64,000 bases of DNA from Saposhnikovia divaricata (taxonomy: Eukaryota > Streptophyta > Magnoliopsida > Apiales > Apiaceae), in NCBI GenBank assembly GCA_036435485.1, contig CM071595.1, forward strand, positions 105,206,580 through 105,270,579, read 5' to 3'. The position numbers were made by a program, and so were the translations under genes. Shown here one piece after another: positions 1-10,884 of this stretch. The notes under the pieces are model-generated. The model had not been told where the DNA came from. It searched no databases and saw only the letters and a list, made by a program, of their open reading frames with translations. How positions within the stretch are numbered: position 1 is the first letter of the stretch; the number at the start of each line of letters is the position of its first letter.

Positions 1-1458
1 CAAGCTCAGTTCCATAAAATGAAAATGATGCAAGAACATGCTGCGTTCCTAGAACAGAAGGTGGAGCTACAAGGGAAGCAGTATGAGTATGAGCTTGCAA
101 GGCTAGCTAATCCTCAAGTTGATCTGGACAAACGAAGGATAGGGCAGAAATGGGATGAAGCAAGGAAGATAATGATGGGACCCTGTGCAAAAGGAGTTCA
201 TAACAAGGATGCAGATGATCTGTTCTACAACTTGAATTTGCAGAATCCAATGACTGGGGACTATATAAATGCTTTGAAGAGACTAATTTCTAAAGTCAGG
301 GTTGGATACAATGCAAATCTTAAGGAGTGGCAGGTTATTTTGTCTTTGGTAGAAGGAGTCCCAACATCTTTCTTATATGTGGATGACCAATTCATTATGA
401 GAAGATCTGTGTCAGAGTTGTTCTTGCTAGCGACTAAAATTCAATACTCTCAATCTGAGGAGCTAAGCATTCTGTACAGGGATCAGTTAATGCAGCTAGC
501 AGAGGACAAGGGTCCAGAATTCTCAGCTTATCCAAATTTTGTCCGGATGGTAGTTGATGGAAAGATGAAGAGGGTTAGCATGGAGGAAAATGATCTAATG
601 GAGCTTTCAGTGGAATCTCTCAAAGCTGTCTGTAGACAAATGATGAGTAAGGGATTCGCTTCTGAGCTTAAAGATAAATCCGTGAAGATCATTGAAAGAG
701 TTATATTCAAGAAGAGCAATGAGGTGTGGAAGTGTGATGTCATTGCTCCAAACCCTCTTGATGACGTGAAGATTGAGCCGGAGCTGATAGAGAAGAAATG
801 GAATATTCTTCAAGCCATGAAGAATGTAGATGAAGCTCTGACTCTTCCTTCTGGAGCACTTGAACAAGGAGAAATAAGGGAGGCTATTGGTGTTCCAGGA
901 AGTGAAAGTGTATACTGGATACATGCTTATGTTGAAGATACAGCTGATGCCTTAGTATTCATAGATGCAGACCAGAATCAAACAATCTTGCATATGAGTA
1001 GACAATGGCTGCTACGGACTCAAGATGCTGCATTTCTGGAGAGAGTATTATATGTATTCAAATGGGGCGAAGTGGAAGATAAGTTTGTTGAAGAAAAGCA
1101 GAGACTCATGAGTTACCTGTCTGAAGTAGTGGTGGAAAAGGAGAGAATGGAGGGAGATGCGGCCAGTGTCCACAATACTGACCGTGTCAAGGGCTACCCC
1201 AAGATGATCTATTGTCAGTTCAAATCTGATAAATCTCACTGGAAACCTCAGCTCATCATGAAGAACTTCGAGGATATTCCAAAGATCAGAACTACTCAGG
1301 AGGTGGACAAACTCAGAAGGCTTTTCAAACATCCTTATCCAGAGCCCAAGAACCCTCTAGAAATGGAAGCTGTAAGTCTATTGAATGCCAGGTGGAAGCA
1401 GCTTAAAGATCCAGTATACAAGAAAGAAAAGCAGCAGAAGGAGAAGCGCAAAAGGTAG
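1..1458 (+). CDS. Extra ORF of SIRE-type copia element A (C-terminal part)
   Basis: A reading frame open from the window edge to a TAG at 1456-1458, at least 485 codons; the first ATG is at 19 but the frame is open before it, so the true start is outside. I recognise no enzymatic domain. The product is hydrophilic, rich in Glu and Lys, with a heptad-like N-terminal stretch (LEQKVELQGK), several Trp-containing blocks (VYWIHAY, SRQWLLR) and a very basic Lys/Glu/Arg tail. Its place between pol and the 3' LTR matches the third ORF, sometimes called env-like, of SIRE/Maximus elements; its role is unknown. Unlike the corresponding region of copia B it has no internal stop here. An unrelated captured gene is possible but less likely given the position. 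Confidence 0.6.
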   Translation, partial: QAQFHKMKMMQEHAAFLEQKVELQGKQYEYELARLANPQVDLDKRRIGQKWDEARKIMMGPCAKGVHNKDADDLFYNLNLQNPMTGDYINALKRLISKVRVGYNANLKEWQVILSLVEGVPTSFLYVDDQFIMRRSVSELFLLATKIQYSQSEELSILYRDQLMQLAEDKGPEFSAYPNFVRMVVDGKMKRVSMEENDLMELSVESLKAVCRQMMSKGFASELKDKSVKIIERVIFKKSNEVWKCDVIAPNPLDDVKIEPELIEKKWNILQAMKNVDEALTLPSGALEQGEIREAIGVPGSESVYWIHAYVEDTADALVFIDADQNQTILHMSRQWLLRTQDAAFLERVLYVFKWGEVEDKFVEEKQRLMSYLSEVVVEKERMEGDAASVHNTDRVKGYPKMIYCQFKSDKSHWKPQLIMKNFEDIPKIRTTQEVDKLRRLFKHPYPEPKNPLEMEAVSLLNARWKQLKDPVYKKEKQQKEKRKR

Positions 1459-1650
1459 AAAGAAGAGAGAGACCAAGCTGCTGAAGCTAGAAAGAGGAAA
1501 CAGAATTAGGGTTAAAGGTCAGAGTGGTGTGAACTTGAAGTTGGAAAAACTTCATGTCTTTCGGTTGCTTTAACTCACTTAAGGAAAATTCACCTTAGAG
1601 TGAATCCAATAAGGTGATACAAGTTTGACTAAAAGATATGAAATAATCCA
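1..1650 (+). mobile_element. SIRE-type copia element A, left remnant (3' part of internal region)
   Basis: This is the downstream internal part of a Ty1/copia element on the plus strand. It continues at 13860 after an interruption by the Tekay-1 gypsy insertion; ATCCA occurs on both sides of that insertion (1646-1650 and 13860-13864). Its 5' LTR, gag and pol lie left of the window. Assignment to the SIRE/Maximus lineage is inferred from a long ORF downstream of where pol should be, the GGGGGAGATTG polypurine tract at 14059 and the 1.05-kb LTR that follows. Bases 1459-1650 are untranslated and hold no feature I recognise. Confidence 0.8.
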
Positions 1651-4600
1651 TGTGACGGCCCCAAATCCCTTAATCAAAATTAACTAGATAATGGTAAAGC
1701 ATGCATATAAATTATTTAGACATTACCACTCCCACGCCTAGATCGCCAACAGGTAAGAGTTTGAAGCAATATAAACTACCAATTCAAAACCAATTATTTA
1801 TTACAGACCACAAATTATTCTAAGTTCAAAAGATTTCAAACTAAGTCAAAAGTCTAACAAAACATGATCCATTAGATCGCCACTCCCTTCTACCTGGAAC
1901 TGCCTCCTATAGGCTACACCTGAACCACCACAATTCTTACGCGCAGTCTCAAGAGTCCTTACCATCTTCGAGTTTCACTGAAAGGTTAAGGAAAAATAAT
2001 ATCATTGAGCCAATTGCTCAGCAAGTGCATAAACAACAATATAAGACTGGCAAAATAATTCAACTGCAAAGCAAGATATGAAATCTGCAAATGAACTGTA
2101 TAAACTGAATCAATATCAAAATAAAATGAGAAGGAATTGGAATATCTGATAAGACGCTACGAGCAACGCTGGGTGATCAGCCCACGACAGAGCTCCGAAC
2201 CCGCATATCCAATACGGTGTTCACCAAATATAAGGGGATCCCAGGCACACATTGGCCTATAATAGTAACATGATTTGGACCGGCGCCTCGGTCAAAGTAA
2301 CATTCCATCCAATTCCAATTAGGTCAAACAATGTTTATCAAATTCAATTCATCTCAAAGAAACAAGAATATCAATGTCATATCAAGTTGCTAATAAGCAT
2401 GAATAGGATTCTCGGATTTCAAATGAATGATTTTCAGATTTCGAATAAATGACAAGGCAAAGTGAAGAAAGTCAATCATTCTAAATTCTTGGGAGTTGGG
2501 ATTCTGTTTAGTATAACTTGGTTAAGTCAGGAAAGGTTGATTCAAGAAAGTTTAATCACGAAAGGTTAATCAAGAATCAACAATTGTTTTTAGATAGAAC
2601 GAGTTTAAGTACAAGAAGATATTTAAGGAGTTGGTTCAAGAATTCAAGAATTCGATAAGGTTATAAAAAGGTTTTCCAAGAAATATGATTATCGATTAGC
2701 AAGTCAAGTCAAGTTCAGGGGATATGAAATCAATCACAAGGTATATGACAATAATAAGGTCGGAAAGAACTAGTTTGTAACAAACTAACAATTCAATATC
2801 TCATGGCATTCATCATATGGTAACAATAAGGTTGGATAGTACACTTGCCTTAAATCACGAGATCAAACTAGATAGCGTCCTCCTTAATCGGTTCCTTGCC
2901 AGGCCTCCTACTCGGACCTATAATAATGATAATAAACAATATCTTATTTTCCCCTCTTTTGTTCACATATCACAAAGCAATCCTAATAATGCTAACGCCC
3001 CAACGATATAACCATGTTATACACATACATTTATACATGTAAACACATAAGTCATGTAAGTCACTTAGCACGTAATTCACTTAACATACAATGTAGTATG
3101 ATATAGTACTATAATGATTCTACGACTTAACATTGGAGATGTGCCTTCAGGGTTTTGGAAATCACTTATTATATTTTTAGAAATTTCGGCGGCATCTCCT
3201 TTGTATAGTCGTCAAACCATACCGAATATAATCGGTCTCAATCAATCACAAAGCAACACAATGCACCTCCAAAGTCTACATCTCCATCAATATCGACTAC
3301 TACTAATCACCAAGCAACTCTAAGTCAACCTAATATCTCCATGACAACTCATTATACAATTCATAATTCAAATTCACATTGCAATTCAATTATGTAAACA
3401 ATTTAATTCATGTAACAATTTAATCAATTAACACTTAAACAATTCAAGCAAGTACTTACAATTATTCACACAAGTCCCACAATCTCTCTTCTCTTCCTCC
3501 CTCTCTCGGCCTCTCGGCCTCTCTCTCTCCCTCTCCTCTCTCTCTCGGCTTCTCCCTCTCTCCCTCTCTATTCCTCCCTCTCGGTCTCTCTCCCTCCTCC
3601 ATCAATCTCTCTCGGCCTCTCCCTCTTCTCCACCAACAATCACATACAAAACCCTCACAATGACATACACCATTACTTACACACATAATTTTGATCAACA
3701 ATGAAAATTATCACAACTCATCATCACTAACTTGTAGACTCACACTAAAATCAAATTATAAATTCAACCCATCAAATTCATAACATTTAATTATCAAAAT
3801 CATAAACCCTTTTTGATTTATACCTACTAACAAACATCAATTTACAATACACACAAACCCACATCTTGTAAACTCAATTAAACTCAATCCCATCATCAAT
3901 CTCAACATAATAACTTATAAAAACTCACATGCATACATATACCACTTAGTAATTATACAAAATCATCAAATAAACACATGCATGTAACCCTTGGTTCTCT
4001 TTTTGATCATGGCCGAAGGTTAGGGTTCCCCGGAGAGCCCGAAAATGCATGGGTCTCTATCAAGGAGTAACACCCAATCAAAAACACCCACAAAACTAAC
4101 CTTTGAAGCTTGATTTTCGAAAACCCTAATTTGAAAAGTGGTGAAAATCGAAATTAAAAGATAAGGGGTTGTAGAAGATGAAGAGAGGAGTATTTTTATC
4201 TATGACACTTAATAGTTTTGATGGAGAAATTACCTTGAACAAAGCTTGAGAATCAATGGAGGTTTAGAGATTTTTGAGAGAAAAGAGAGAGATGAAGACA
4301 CGGGGGGGGGGGGGGGGGGTGCTCGGCCGAATGAAAAAAAATAAGGGGAGGGGAGGGTTTTTGTCTAGCCTACACACACACACATATAATTTAATTACAT
4401 TTTAATGATACATCTTTTAATCAAATGAAAGACTTGTAAAAATAATTCTATTTACAAGATATTTTGGATCCAAAAATAATTTATTGACACATAAAATTAA
4501 AATATGGAATTCTCTTCCTCAATATATTTTTAAAACATTTTTAAAATCATTTTATGAAAAGATTTGAATTTTACAAGTTTTAATATTTTAAAAAGGAAAA

Positions 4601-4942
4601 TAATTGGAAAAATCCTTGTAAAATATTTTAATGCGAAAATAAATTAAACTTTTATTTTTAAAAAGTCTTTAAATGTATAAAGATAATAAAACAAGAATTT
4701 TCATGATTTTTACTAACTCCCATAATTTTACAAAAATGTTTAAGTGAACAAAAATCATGTTTTAACATTTAAAAGCTATACAGAATTTTAATAAAATTTC
4801 ACGTCAACACAGCTAGCAATTAGACACGTAACATATATTCAAAATCACACAAACATGTAATGACTCATCAATTAAGGCACATAATAATATTTTAAATGCC
4901 AAATAATATTATTTAAATAGTACGAAATTCCCAGATATTACA
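1651..4942 (-). repeat. 3' LTR of Tekay-1
   Basis: This 3292-bp LTR pairs with 10570-13859. Differences I could see: base 2066 (C here, T in the other copy), base 3728 (G versus A), base 4676 (T versus C), and a G run of 18 at 4302-4319 versus 16 in the other copy. It contains a CT-rich low-complexity stretch at about 3475-3635 and copies of the leader exon discussed under the 5' LTR. Short frames inside it are identical in both LTRs and look non-coding, except the 24-codon leader exon. Confidence 0.95.
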
Positions 4943-4955
4943 TCCTTCCCCCCTT
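4943..4955 (-). other. Polypurine tract of Tekay-1
   Basis: Directly next to the 3' LTR. Read on the minus strand it is AAGGGGGGAAGGA followed by TGTAATATC of the LTR. It primes plus-strand DNA synthesis in gypsy elements. The Tekay-2 tract at 53428-53440 is the same apart from its last base. Confidence 0.9.
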
Positions 4956-4980
4956 AAAAGGATTCTGTCCCCAGAATCAG

Positions 4981-7900
4981 CTATGTAAACAAATGAGGGT
5001 ACTGTTCTAACATATCGCTTTCTAACTCCCAGGTTGACTCTTCAACCTTAGGATTCCTCCACAAAACTTTAACTAAAGCAACTGATTTATTTCTAAGCAC
5101 TTTCTCTCGGCGATCTTCTATTCTGATCGGCCGCTCTACATAATACAAATCTGGCTGAATATCTACTGGCTCATATTCTATTATACACTTAGTATCAGGA
5201 TGAAACTTCTTAAGCATCGATACATGAAAAACATTATGAATATGCTGCATCTGAGGCGGTAAAGCTAATTCATAAGCTACTTTGCCTACACGTCGCAGAA
5301 TCTCAAAAGGTCCTACAAATCTTGGACTTAGCTTTCCTTTCTTCCCAAATCTAGTTAATCCTTTCCATGGCGAAACTTTTAACAACACTAGATCACCTAC
5401 TTCAAAATCTACTTTCTTTCTTGCTGGATCCGCATACTTTCTCTGTCTGTCCTGAGCAGCTCGCAATCTTTTCTGAATTATTTGCACTGTCTCTTTCGTC
5501 TGCTGAATCAATTCTGGTCCGACTATCTTTCGCTCACCAACTTCTTCCCAACACACAGGAGATCTACACTTCCTTCCATAGAGAGCTTCATATGGAGGCA
5601 TCCCAATACTAGCATGATAGCTGTTGTTGTAAGAAAATTCCACCAAAGGTAGATGCTCGTCCCAATTACCTTTAAAATCTATTGCACAAACTCTAAGCAT
5701 GTCTTCAATTGTCTGAATCGTTCTTTCGCTCTGACCATCTGTCTGAGGATGATAAGCAGTACTCATTCTGAGTTGCGTTCCGAGATGTTCTTGAAACTGT
5801 CTCCAAAATCTTGAGTTAAAACGTGGATCTCTGTCAGATACTATAGATACTGGAACTCCATGACGAGTCACAATCTCTTTCAAGTACAAATGCACCAACT
5901 TGTCTAGCGAAAATCTCTCGTTAATCGGCAAGAAATGAGCTGATTTCGTCAATCGATCAACTATAACCCAAATCGCATCATGATTAGCCTTCGATCTTGG
6001 TAGACCTACTACAAAATCCATTGCGATGTGCTCCCACTTCCACTCAGGTATCTCCAATGGTTGAATTAATCCACTTGGTCTTTGATGTTCTGCTTTCACT
6101 CTTTGGCATGTATAACAACGACTTACCCACTCTGCAATTTCTCTTTTCATGTCTGGCCACCAAAAGTTCTTCTTCAAATCTTGATACATTTTCGTGCTTC
6201 CAGGATGTAATGAAAACTTAGAACTATGGGCATCACACAACAATTCTTCTTTCAACTCTTTCACATCAGGAATCCATATCCTTGAGGAAAATCTTAAAAT
6301 ACCTTGGTTATCTTTCTGCGTACAAATTTCTTCTCTGGTCAATTCATTCAATCTCTGATTCATCACTTCTTCTTGGCATTTCCGAATTTTGTCTAATAGT
6401 ACTGGTTGAAATGTCATGGTATAGACTTGATCTGCTGATATCTCTGTTGCACAAACTTCAATTTCTAACTTCTCAAACTCCCTAAACAATTCTTGAGTCA
6501 TTGTCAACGTATTCAGTCTTTCCTTCCTGCTTAGCGCATCAGCTACGACATTCGCCTTTCCCGGGTGATAACTAATGGTACAATCATAATCCTTTATCAG
6601 TTCTAACCATCTTCTTTGTCTCATGTTGAGTTCCTTCTGAGTAAAAATGTACTTAAGACTCTTATGATCCGTGAATATCTCACACTTCTCACCATAAAGA
6701 TAATGTCTCCACAATTTCAATGCAAATACGATCGCTGCTAGTTCGAGGTCATGGGTAGGGTATCTCTGTTCATGAGGTTTCAGTTGCCTTGAAGCATACG
6801 CAATCACCTTTCCATGCTGCATCAACACACACCCTAAACCTTTATGCGAAGCATCGCTGTAGATTACAAACTCTCCTTTATCATCCGGTAATGCAAACAC
6901 TGGAGCAGTTACCAATCTTTGCTTAAGCTCTTGAAAATTCTTTTCACACTTATCAGTCCATTCAAACTTTTCATTCTTCCGGGTCAACTTGGTCAATGGT
7001 ACAGCAATCTTAGAAAAATCCTTAACAAATCTGCGGTAATATCCTGCTAGTCCCATAAAACTTCTTACTTCTGTTGGTGTCCTTGGTCTTTCCCAATTTA
7101 CAACTGCTTCAATCTTTACTGGGTCGACTCGAATTCCTTCCTTACTCACAATATGTCCCAAAAATTGGACTTCCTTCAACCAAAATTCACACTTGGAAAA
7201 CTTGGCATACAACTTCTCCTTTCTCAATATCTCCAATGCTATCCTTAAATGCTCTGCATGTTCTGCTTCCGTCTTAGAGTATATTAAAATATCATCAATG
7301 AAGACTATCACAAACTTATCCAAAAATTTCTTAAACACTCGGTTCATCAAATCCATAAATGCGGCGGGTTCGTTCGTCAATCCAAAAGCCATAACCAAAA
7401 ATTCATAGTGACCATACCTTGTTCGAAAAGCAGTCTTCGGTATATCCTCTGGTTTGATTTTCAGCTGGTGATATCCTGATCTTAGATCTATCTTCGAAAA
7501 ACATGTCGCTCCTTTCAACTGATCAAACAAATCATCGATCCTTGGTAACGGGTATCTATTCTTGATAGTCAACTTATTTAACTCTCGATAGTCAATACAA
7601 AGTCTCATACTTCCATCTTTCTTCTTTACGAACAATACTGGCGCTCCCCAGGGTGATACACTTGGTCTTATAACTCCTTTGTTCAATAAATCTTGAAGTT
7701 GACTGGCGAGTTCCTTCATTTCAGACGGTGCCATTCTGTATGGAGCCTTGGAAATAGGTTCTGTTCCTGGTGCTAAGTCAATCGCGAACTCAATCTGACG
7801 GTCTGGAGGTAATCCGGGTAGTTCCTCGGGAAATACATCGGGAAACTCATTGACTACAGGAATATCCTCTAATTCCACTCCTTCTCGATTCTTATCTATC

Positions 7901-9663
7901 ACATAAGCAAGATAAGCCTCACATCCTTTCTTCAACAATCTCTTGGTTTGCATCATGGTAAGAAACGTACTAGTCTGCCTACGCCCCTTAAAGATAACTC
8001 TATCGCCTTCTGAAGATCTCAATGACACTCTCTTATTCTTACAATCGATATGCGCATCATACTCGGCAAGCCAATCCATTCCTAAAATAATGTCAAAATC
8101 TCCTAATTGAAAAGGTATCAAAGCGACTGGAAAAAGATAACCTGAAATCTCTACTGCACAAGGTGAACATACCCTATCTACTGGTATCTGATCCTGATTA
8201 GCTAACACAATATTCAAAACTTCTCTTAACATATGAGTATCACACTTCAACTTATTCACAAAATCTTTAGAAACAAACGATCTAGTAGCACCCGAATCAA
8301 TTAACACTTTTGCACTAACGGCGTTCACGAAAAGCGTACCTGCCACTACATCCGAACTTTTCACTGCATCATTCATGTTCATGTTGAAGGTCCGGGCATG
8401 AATTAGATAGGCTGAAGCTTGATAACTCTGAGCTTGAAGGGCTGGAACTTGTTGAAGTACAGGTGGACTTAGAATCTGAGTTGGAATCTGAGATGTTGCC
8501 ATTTGGTTCACTGGGGTAGAGGTAGTCAATCTCATCAAGTTGTTGTTTGGAACAGGCGATCTGCACTCCCTAGCCAGATGTCCTACCTTACCACACTTGT
8601 AACAAGTCACACTCGACTTCGAATTCCTGCACTCGTTTGCATAATGACCTTTCTGGTTACACTTGAAACAAACAATATCTGCCTTCACACACGCTCCGGT
8701 ATGCCTCTTAGAACATGTCTTGCACTCTGGTATAGAGGGTCGGGGAAATTTTGGTTGATTGGGGTTCTGAGGAAGGGTTTCTGAGTTCCTGTTTCTGGGC
8801 ACATTCTTTTTAAAATTTCTTCCCTGATTCTGAAATCCGGGCTTTCTATCCAACTGATTAGTTGACTTTCCTTGATCCTGATTCCTTTCTATTGCTTCCA
8901 CTTTCCTCTTTAAATTGCCCCTTTCCTTCTGATTCTGATCACTCTCACCTTCTATTATCATAGCCTTCTGAACCACTTCTGCATACGAGTTGATCTCAAA
9001 AGCTGCAACTCTGCTCCTTAACCATGGCTTCAATCCCTGTTGAAACCTCTTCGCTCTCTTTTCATCCGTATCCACATAATCTCCTACAAACCTTGCTAAT
9101 TCTGTAAACTTCTTCTCATACTCATCAACACTCATATTTTCCTGCTTAAGATTAAAGAACCTTAACTCCATCTGATTCTGCATATACCTAGGAAAATACT
9201 TTTCCAGAAAAATCCTTTTAAACCTATCCCACTGAATCACTTCTGTTGCTTCCAATGCTTTAGCCGATTCCCACCAATAATTAGATTCACCCTTAAGAAA
9301 ATAACTAGCAAATTCTACCTTCTGTTCATCACCAACCCTCACCAATGCGAAGGCCTTCTCCATCTCCTTAAGCCATATCTGGGCTTCAACTGGATCCTTT
9401 GTTCCTTGGAAATCTGGGGGTTTCACAGCCTGAAAAGATTTAAAAGTTACCACAGGTTGGGCTGGTTGTTGCTGTCCTTGTTGCTGTTGCAATTGTTGAT
9501 ATTGTTGCTGAAGTAGCTGCTGCTGCTGAGCCAAAGTAGTCGTCTGCTGTTGCAAAAGTCCCAAAAGTTGGGTCATATCCATATTGCCTTGATTATCATT
9601 TCTGTTCTGATCATCTTGATTCCTGTTTTGATTAGCTCTAGCATTGCTCCTTCTTGGAGGCAT
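4981..9663 (-). CDS. Tekay-1 gag-pol polyprotein with chromodomain
   Basis: A single uninterrupted frame of 1560 codons. I start it at the ATG at 9663 ([10 protein letters not shown]), matching MPPKKKK of Tekay-2 and lying 3 nt after a splice-acceptor-like TTCAG. Visible parts in order: Gln-rich N-terminus (about 35-70), retrotransposon gag, two zinc knuckles CX2CX4HX4C (about 331 and 353), aspartic protease LIDSGAT (about 451), reverse transcriptase with FIDD (about 788), RNase H YSDAS (about 933), integrase HHCC zinc domain and D,D,E core (about 1150-1350), and a C-terminal chromodomain ending near 1560. It makes capsid and enzymes for replication and chromatin-targeted integration. Oddity: the conserved RT stretch FGLTNAP reads FGLTNEP (GAA, near 7369), which may weaken RT. 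Otherwise the frame is intact. Confidence 0.95.
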   Translation of the reverse strand: MPPRRSNARANQNRNQDDQNRNDNQGNMDMTQLLGLLQQQTTTLAQQQQLLQQQYQQLQQQQGQQQPAQPVVTFKSFQAVKPPDFQGTKDPVEAQIWLKEMEKAFALVRVGDEQKVEFASYFLKGESNYWWESAKALEATEVIQWDRFKRIFLEKYFPRYMQNQMELRFFNLKQENMSVDEYEKKFTELARFVGDYVDTDEKRAKRFQQGLKPWLRSRVAAFEINSYAEVVQKAMIIEGESDQNQKERGNLKRKVEAIERNQDQGKSTNQLDRKPGFQNQGRNFKKNVPRNRNSETLPQNPNQPKFPRPSIPECKTCSKRHTGACVKADIVCFKCNQKGHYANECRNSKSSVTCYKCGKVGHLARECRSPVPNNNLMRLTTSTPVNQMATSQIPTQILSPPVLQQVPALQAQSYQASAYLIHARTFNMNMNDAVKSSDVVAGTLFVNAVSAKVLIDSGATRSFVSKDFVNKLKCDTHMLREVLNIVLANQDQIPVDRVCSPCAVEISGYLFPVALIPFQLGDFDIILGMDWLAEYDAHIDCKNKRVSLRSSEGDRVIFKGRRQTSTFLTMMQTKRLLKKGCEAYLAYVIDKNREGVELEDIPVVNEFPDVFPEELPGLPPDRQIEFAIDLAPGTEPISKAPYRMAPSEMKELASQLQDLLNKGVIRPSVSPWGAPVLFVKKKDGSMRLCIDYRELNKLTIKNRYPLPRIDDLFDQLKGATCFSKIDLRSGYHQLKIKPEDIPKTAFRTRYGHYEFLVMAFGLTNEPAAFMDLMNRVFKKFLDKFVIVFIDDILIYSKTEAEHAEHLRIALEILRKEKLYAKFSKCEFWLKEVQFLGHIVSKEGIRVDPVKIEAVVNWERPRTPTEVRSFMGLAGYYRRFVKDFSKIAVPLTKLTRKNEKFEWTDKCEKNFQELKQRLVTAPVFALPDDKGEFVIYSDASHKGLGCVLMQHGKVIAYASRQLKPHEQRYPTHDLELAAIVFALKLWRHYLYGEKCEIFTDHKSLKYIFTQKELNMRQRRWLELIKDYDCTISYHPGKANVVADALSRKERLNTLTMTQELFREFEKLEIEVCATEISADQVYTMTFQPVLLDKIRKCQEEVMNQRLNELTREEICTQKDNQGILRFSSRIWIPDVKELKEELLCDAHSSKFSLHPGSTKMYQDLKKNFWWPDMKREIAEWVSRCYTCQRVKAEHQRPSGLIQPLEIPEWKWEHIAMDFVVGLPRSKANHDAIWVIVDRLTKSAHFLPINERFSLDKLVHLYLKEIVTRHGVPVSIVSDRDPRFNSRFWRQFQEHLGTQLRMSTAYHPQTDGQSERTIQTIEDMLRVCAIDFKGNWDEHLPLVEFSYNNSYHASIGMPPYEALYGRKCRSPVCWEEVGERKIVGPELIQQTKETVQIIQKRLRAAQDRQRKYADPARKKVDFEVGDLVLLKVSPWKGLTRFGKKGKLSPRFVGPFEILRRVGKVAYELALPPQMQHIHNVFHVSMLKKFHPDTKCIIEYEPVDIQPDLYYVERPIRIEDRREKVLRNKSVALVKVLWRNPKVEESTWELESDMLEQYPHLFT

Positions 9664-9991
9664 TTTCTGAATATTAAACAAACATCTCTTTATCCACAAA
9701 CATACATCTAACCGCAACATGGCACAATATAGTCTAACAGTTCTAATATGACATGGTACAACCTAAAATTTAAACCATCTCACGCGGCTAAATAATATGA
9801 TAAAAAGAAACGATAATAATAAATGATACGGCACCGATGACATCCATCGATAACCCAAATCCAAAGGTTCAAAGTACCAACCAACATAAAGTTCGAAAAC
9901 CGAAATTGAAAATACGATAAAGTCTAACAACATAAGTCTGATAATCATATGGCTATACTGTAAGCCATCTCATAAAACCCATAACATAAAA

Positions 9992-10884
9992 CTAGTTATC
10001 CAGCAACAGGCTGATCACACGCCGAAGCTCGTCCACCATCATCTGAACCATAGCATAACTCTCCCAATCTCGATAAGGTACCATAGCGCGAAGCCTCTCG
10101 TTAGCCATCTCGGTGAGTGACTGAAGCCTGGAGACAAGAGTCGGGACATGGCCCTCGGGTATATCCTCACTATCCTCATACAATGCATCAACTCTCCTCT
10201 GAAGCTGAGCGTTCTCATCATAGAGATGATCACACTCCCTAAGTAACTCCTGATAAACGGACAAAGGTACAGCATCTGCTATCTCGGCCGGAGGTGGAGC
10301 TGAAGGTCCTGGTGCCCGCTGTCGCTGCCAATAATAATATAATATATATATATATATATATATCAGCGTCAGATAAAACTTAGAAGCATACTACTTAAAC
10401 ACTCTCGATAATAAGGGTCAATCAATCCTATTCTTTTAGAAATATAATACTATTTATATTCTAAGTGAGTTTCTATTTTAATCCTAAGTGATTGTTGAAA
10501 ATGTGATCTATCTTGTTACCTAAACCTATATTGTTCAGTGACTCAAACCTGTGGCTCTGATACCAAACCTGTGACGGCCCCAAATCCCTTAATCAAAATT
10601 AACTAGATAATGGTAAAGCATGCATATAAATTATTTAGACATTACCACTCCCACGCCTAGATCGCCAACAGGTAAGAGTTTGAAGCAATATAAACTACCA
10701 ATTCAAAACCAATTATTTATTACAGACCACAAATTATTCTAAGTTCAAAAGATTTCAAACTAAGTCAAAAGTCTAACAAAACATGATCCATTAGATCGCC
10801 ACTCCCTTCTACCTGGAACTGCCTCCTATAGGCTACACCTGAACCACCACAATTCTTACGCGCAGTCTCAAGAGTCCTTACCAT
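9992..10884 (-). CDS. Predicted spliced leader gene of Tekay-1 (two coding exons)
   Basis: Not recognised from any family I know. Predicted model on the minus strand: coding exon 10884-10813 (24 codons, starting inside the 5' LTR, basic and Gly-containing), intron 10812-10325 (488 bp, GTAGAAG...TTGGCAG), coding exon 10324-9992 (110 codons and a stop). Total about 134 residues. The second exon begins Pro/Ala-rich, then has VYQELLRECDHLYDEN with a probable coiled coil and an acidic patch. The exon phase is 0 on both sides. The ATG lies 12 nt after an acceptor-like TTTCAG. Tekay-2 has the same exon sizes and phases, which is the main support. Without splicing only the second exon is open, with no ATG of its own upstream. 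Function unknown; a coiled-coil regulator or gag partner is only a guess. Confidence 0.6.
10338..10363. repeat. (TA)n tract in Tekay-1 leader
   Basis: A short AT dinucleotide run lying just upstream (in the element's sense) of the predicted 3' splice site of the leader exon. Tekay-2 has a (TA)n run at the equivalent place (47681-47703). Plant introns are UA-rich, so it may help define the intron. Confidence 0.8.
10552..10565 (-). other. Primer binding site of Tekay-1 (tRNA-iMet)
   Basis: Minus-strand TGGTATCAGAGCCA, complementary to the 3' end of plant initiator methionine tRNA, four bases inside the 5' LTR end. It primes minus-strand synthesis. It lies within the predicted leader intron, so spliced RNA would lack it and could not serve as genomic RNA. 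Confidence 0.95.

Noticed and set aside
2252..3701. Short frames of 64-79 codons in the Tekay-1 LTRs (repeated at 11171-12620).
   Set aside because: Identical in both LTRs only because the LTRs are duplicates; low-complexity or random composition, lying in the predicted intron or U3.
5367..8784. Plus-strand frames of 65-93 codons opposite the Tekay-1 gag-pol.
   Set aside because: Shadows of a strong coding frame on the other strand.
10338..10363. The AT dinucleotide run as a possible replication origin or scaffold attachment site.
   Set aside because: Too short and explained by its conserved place in the retroelement leader.
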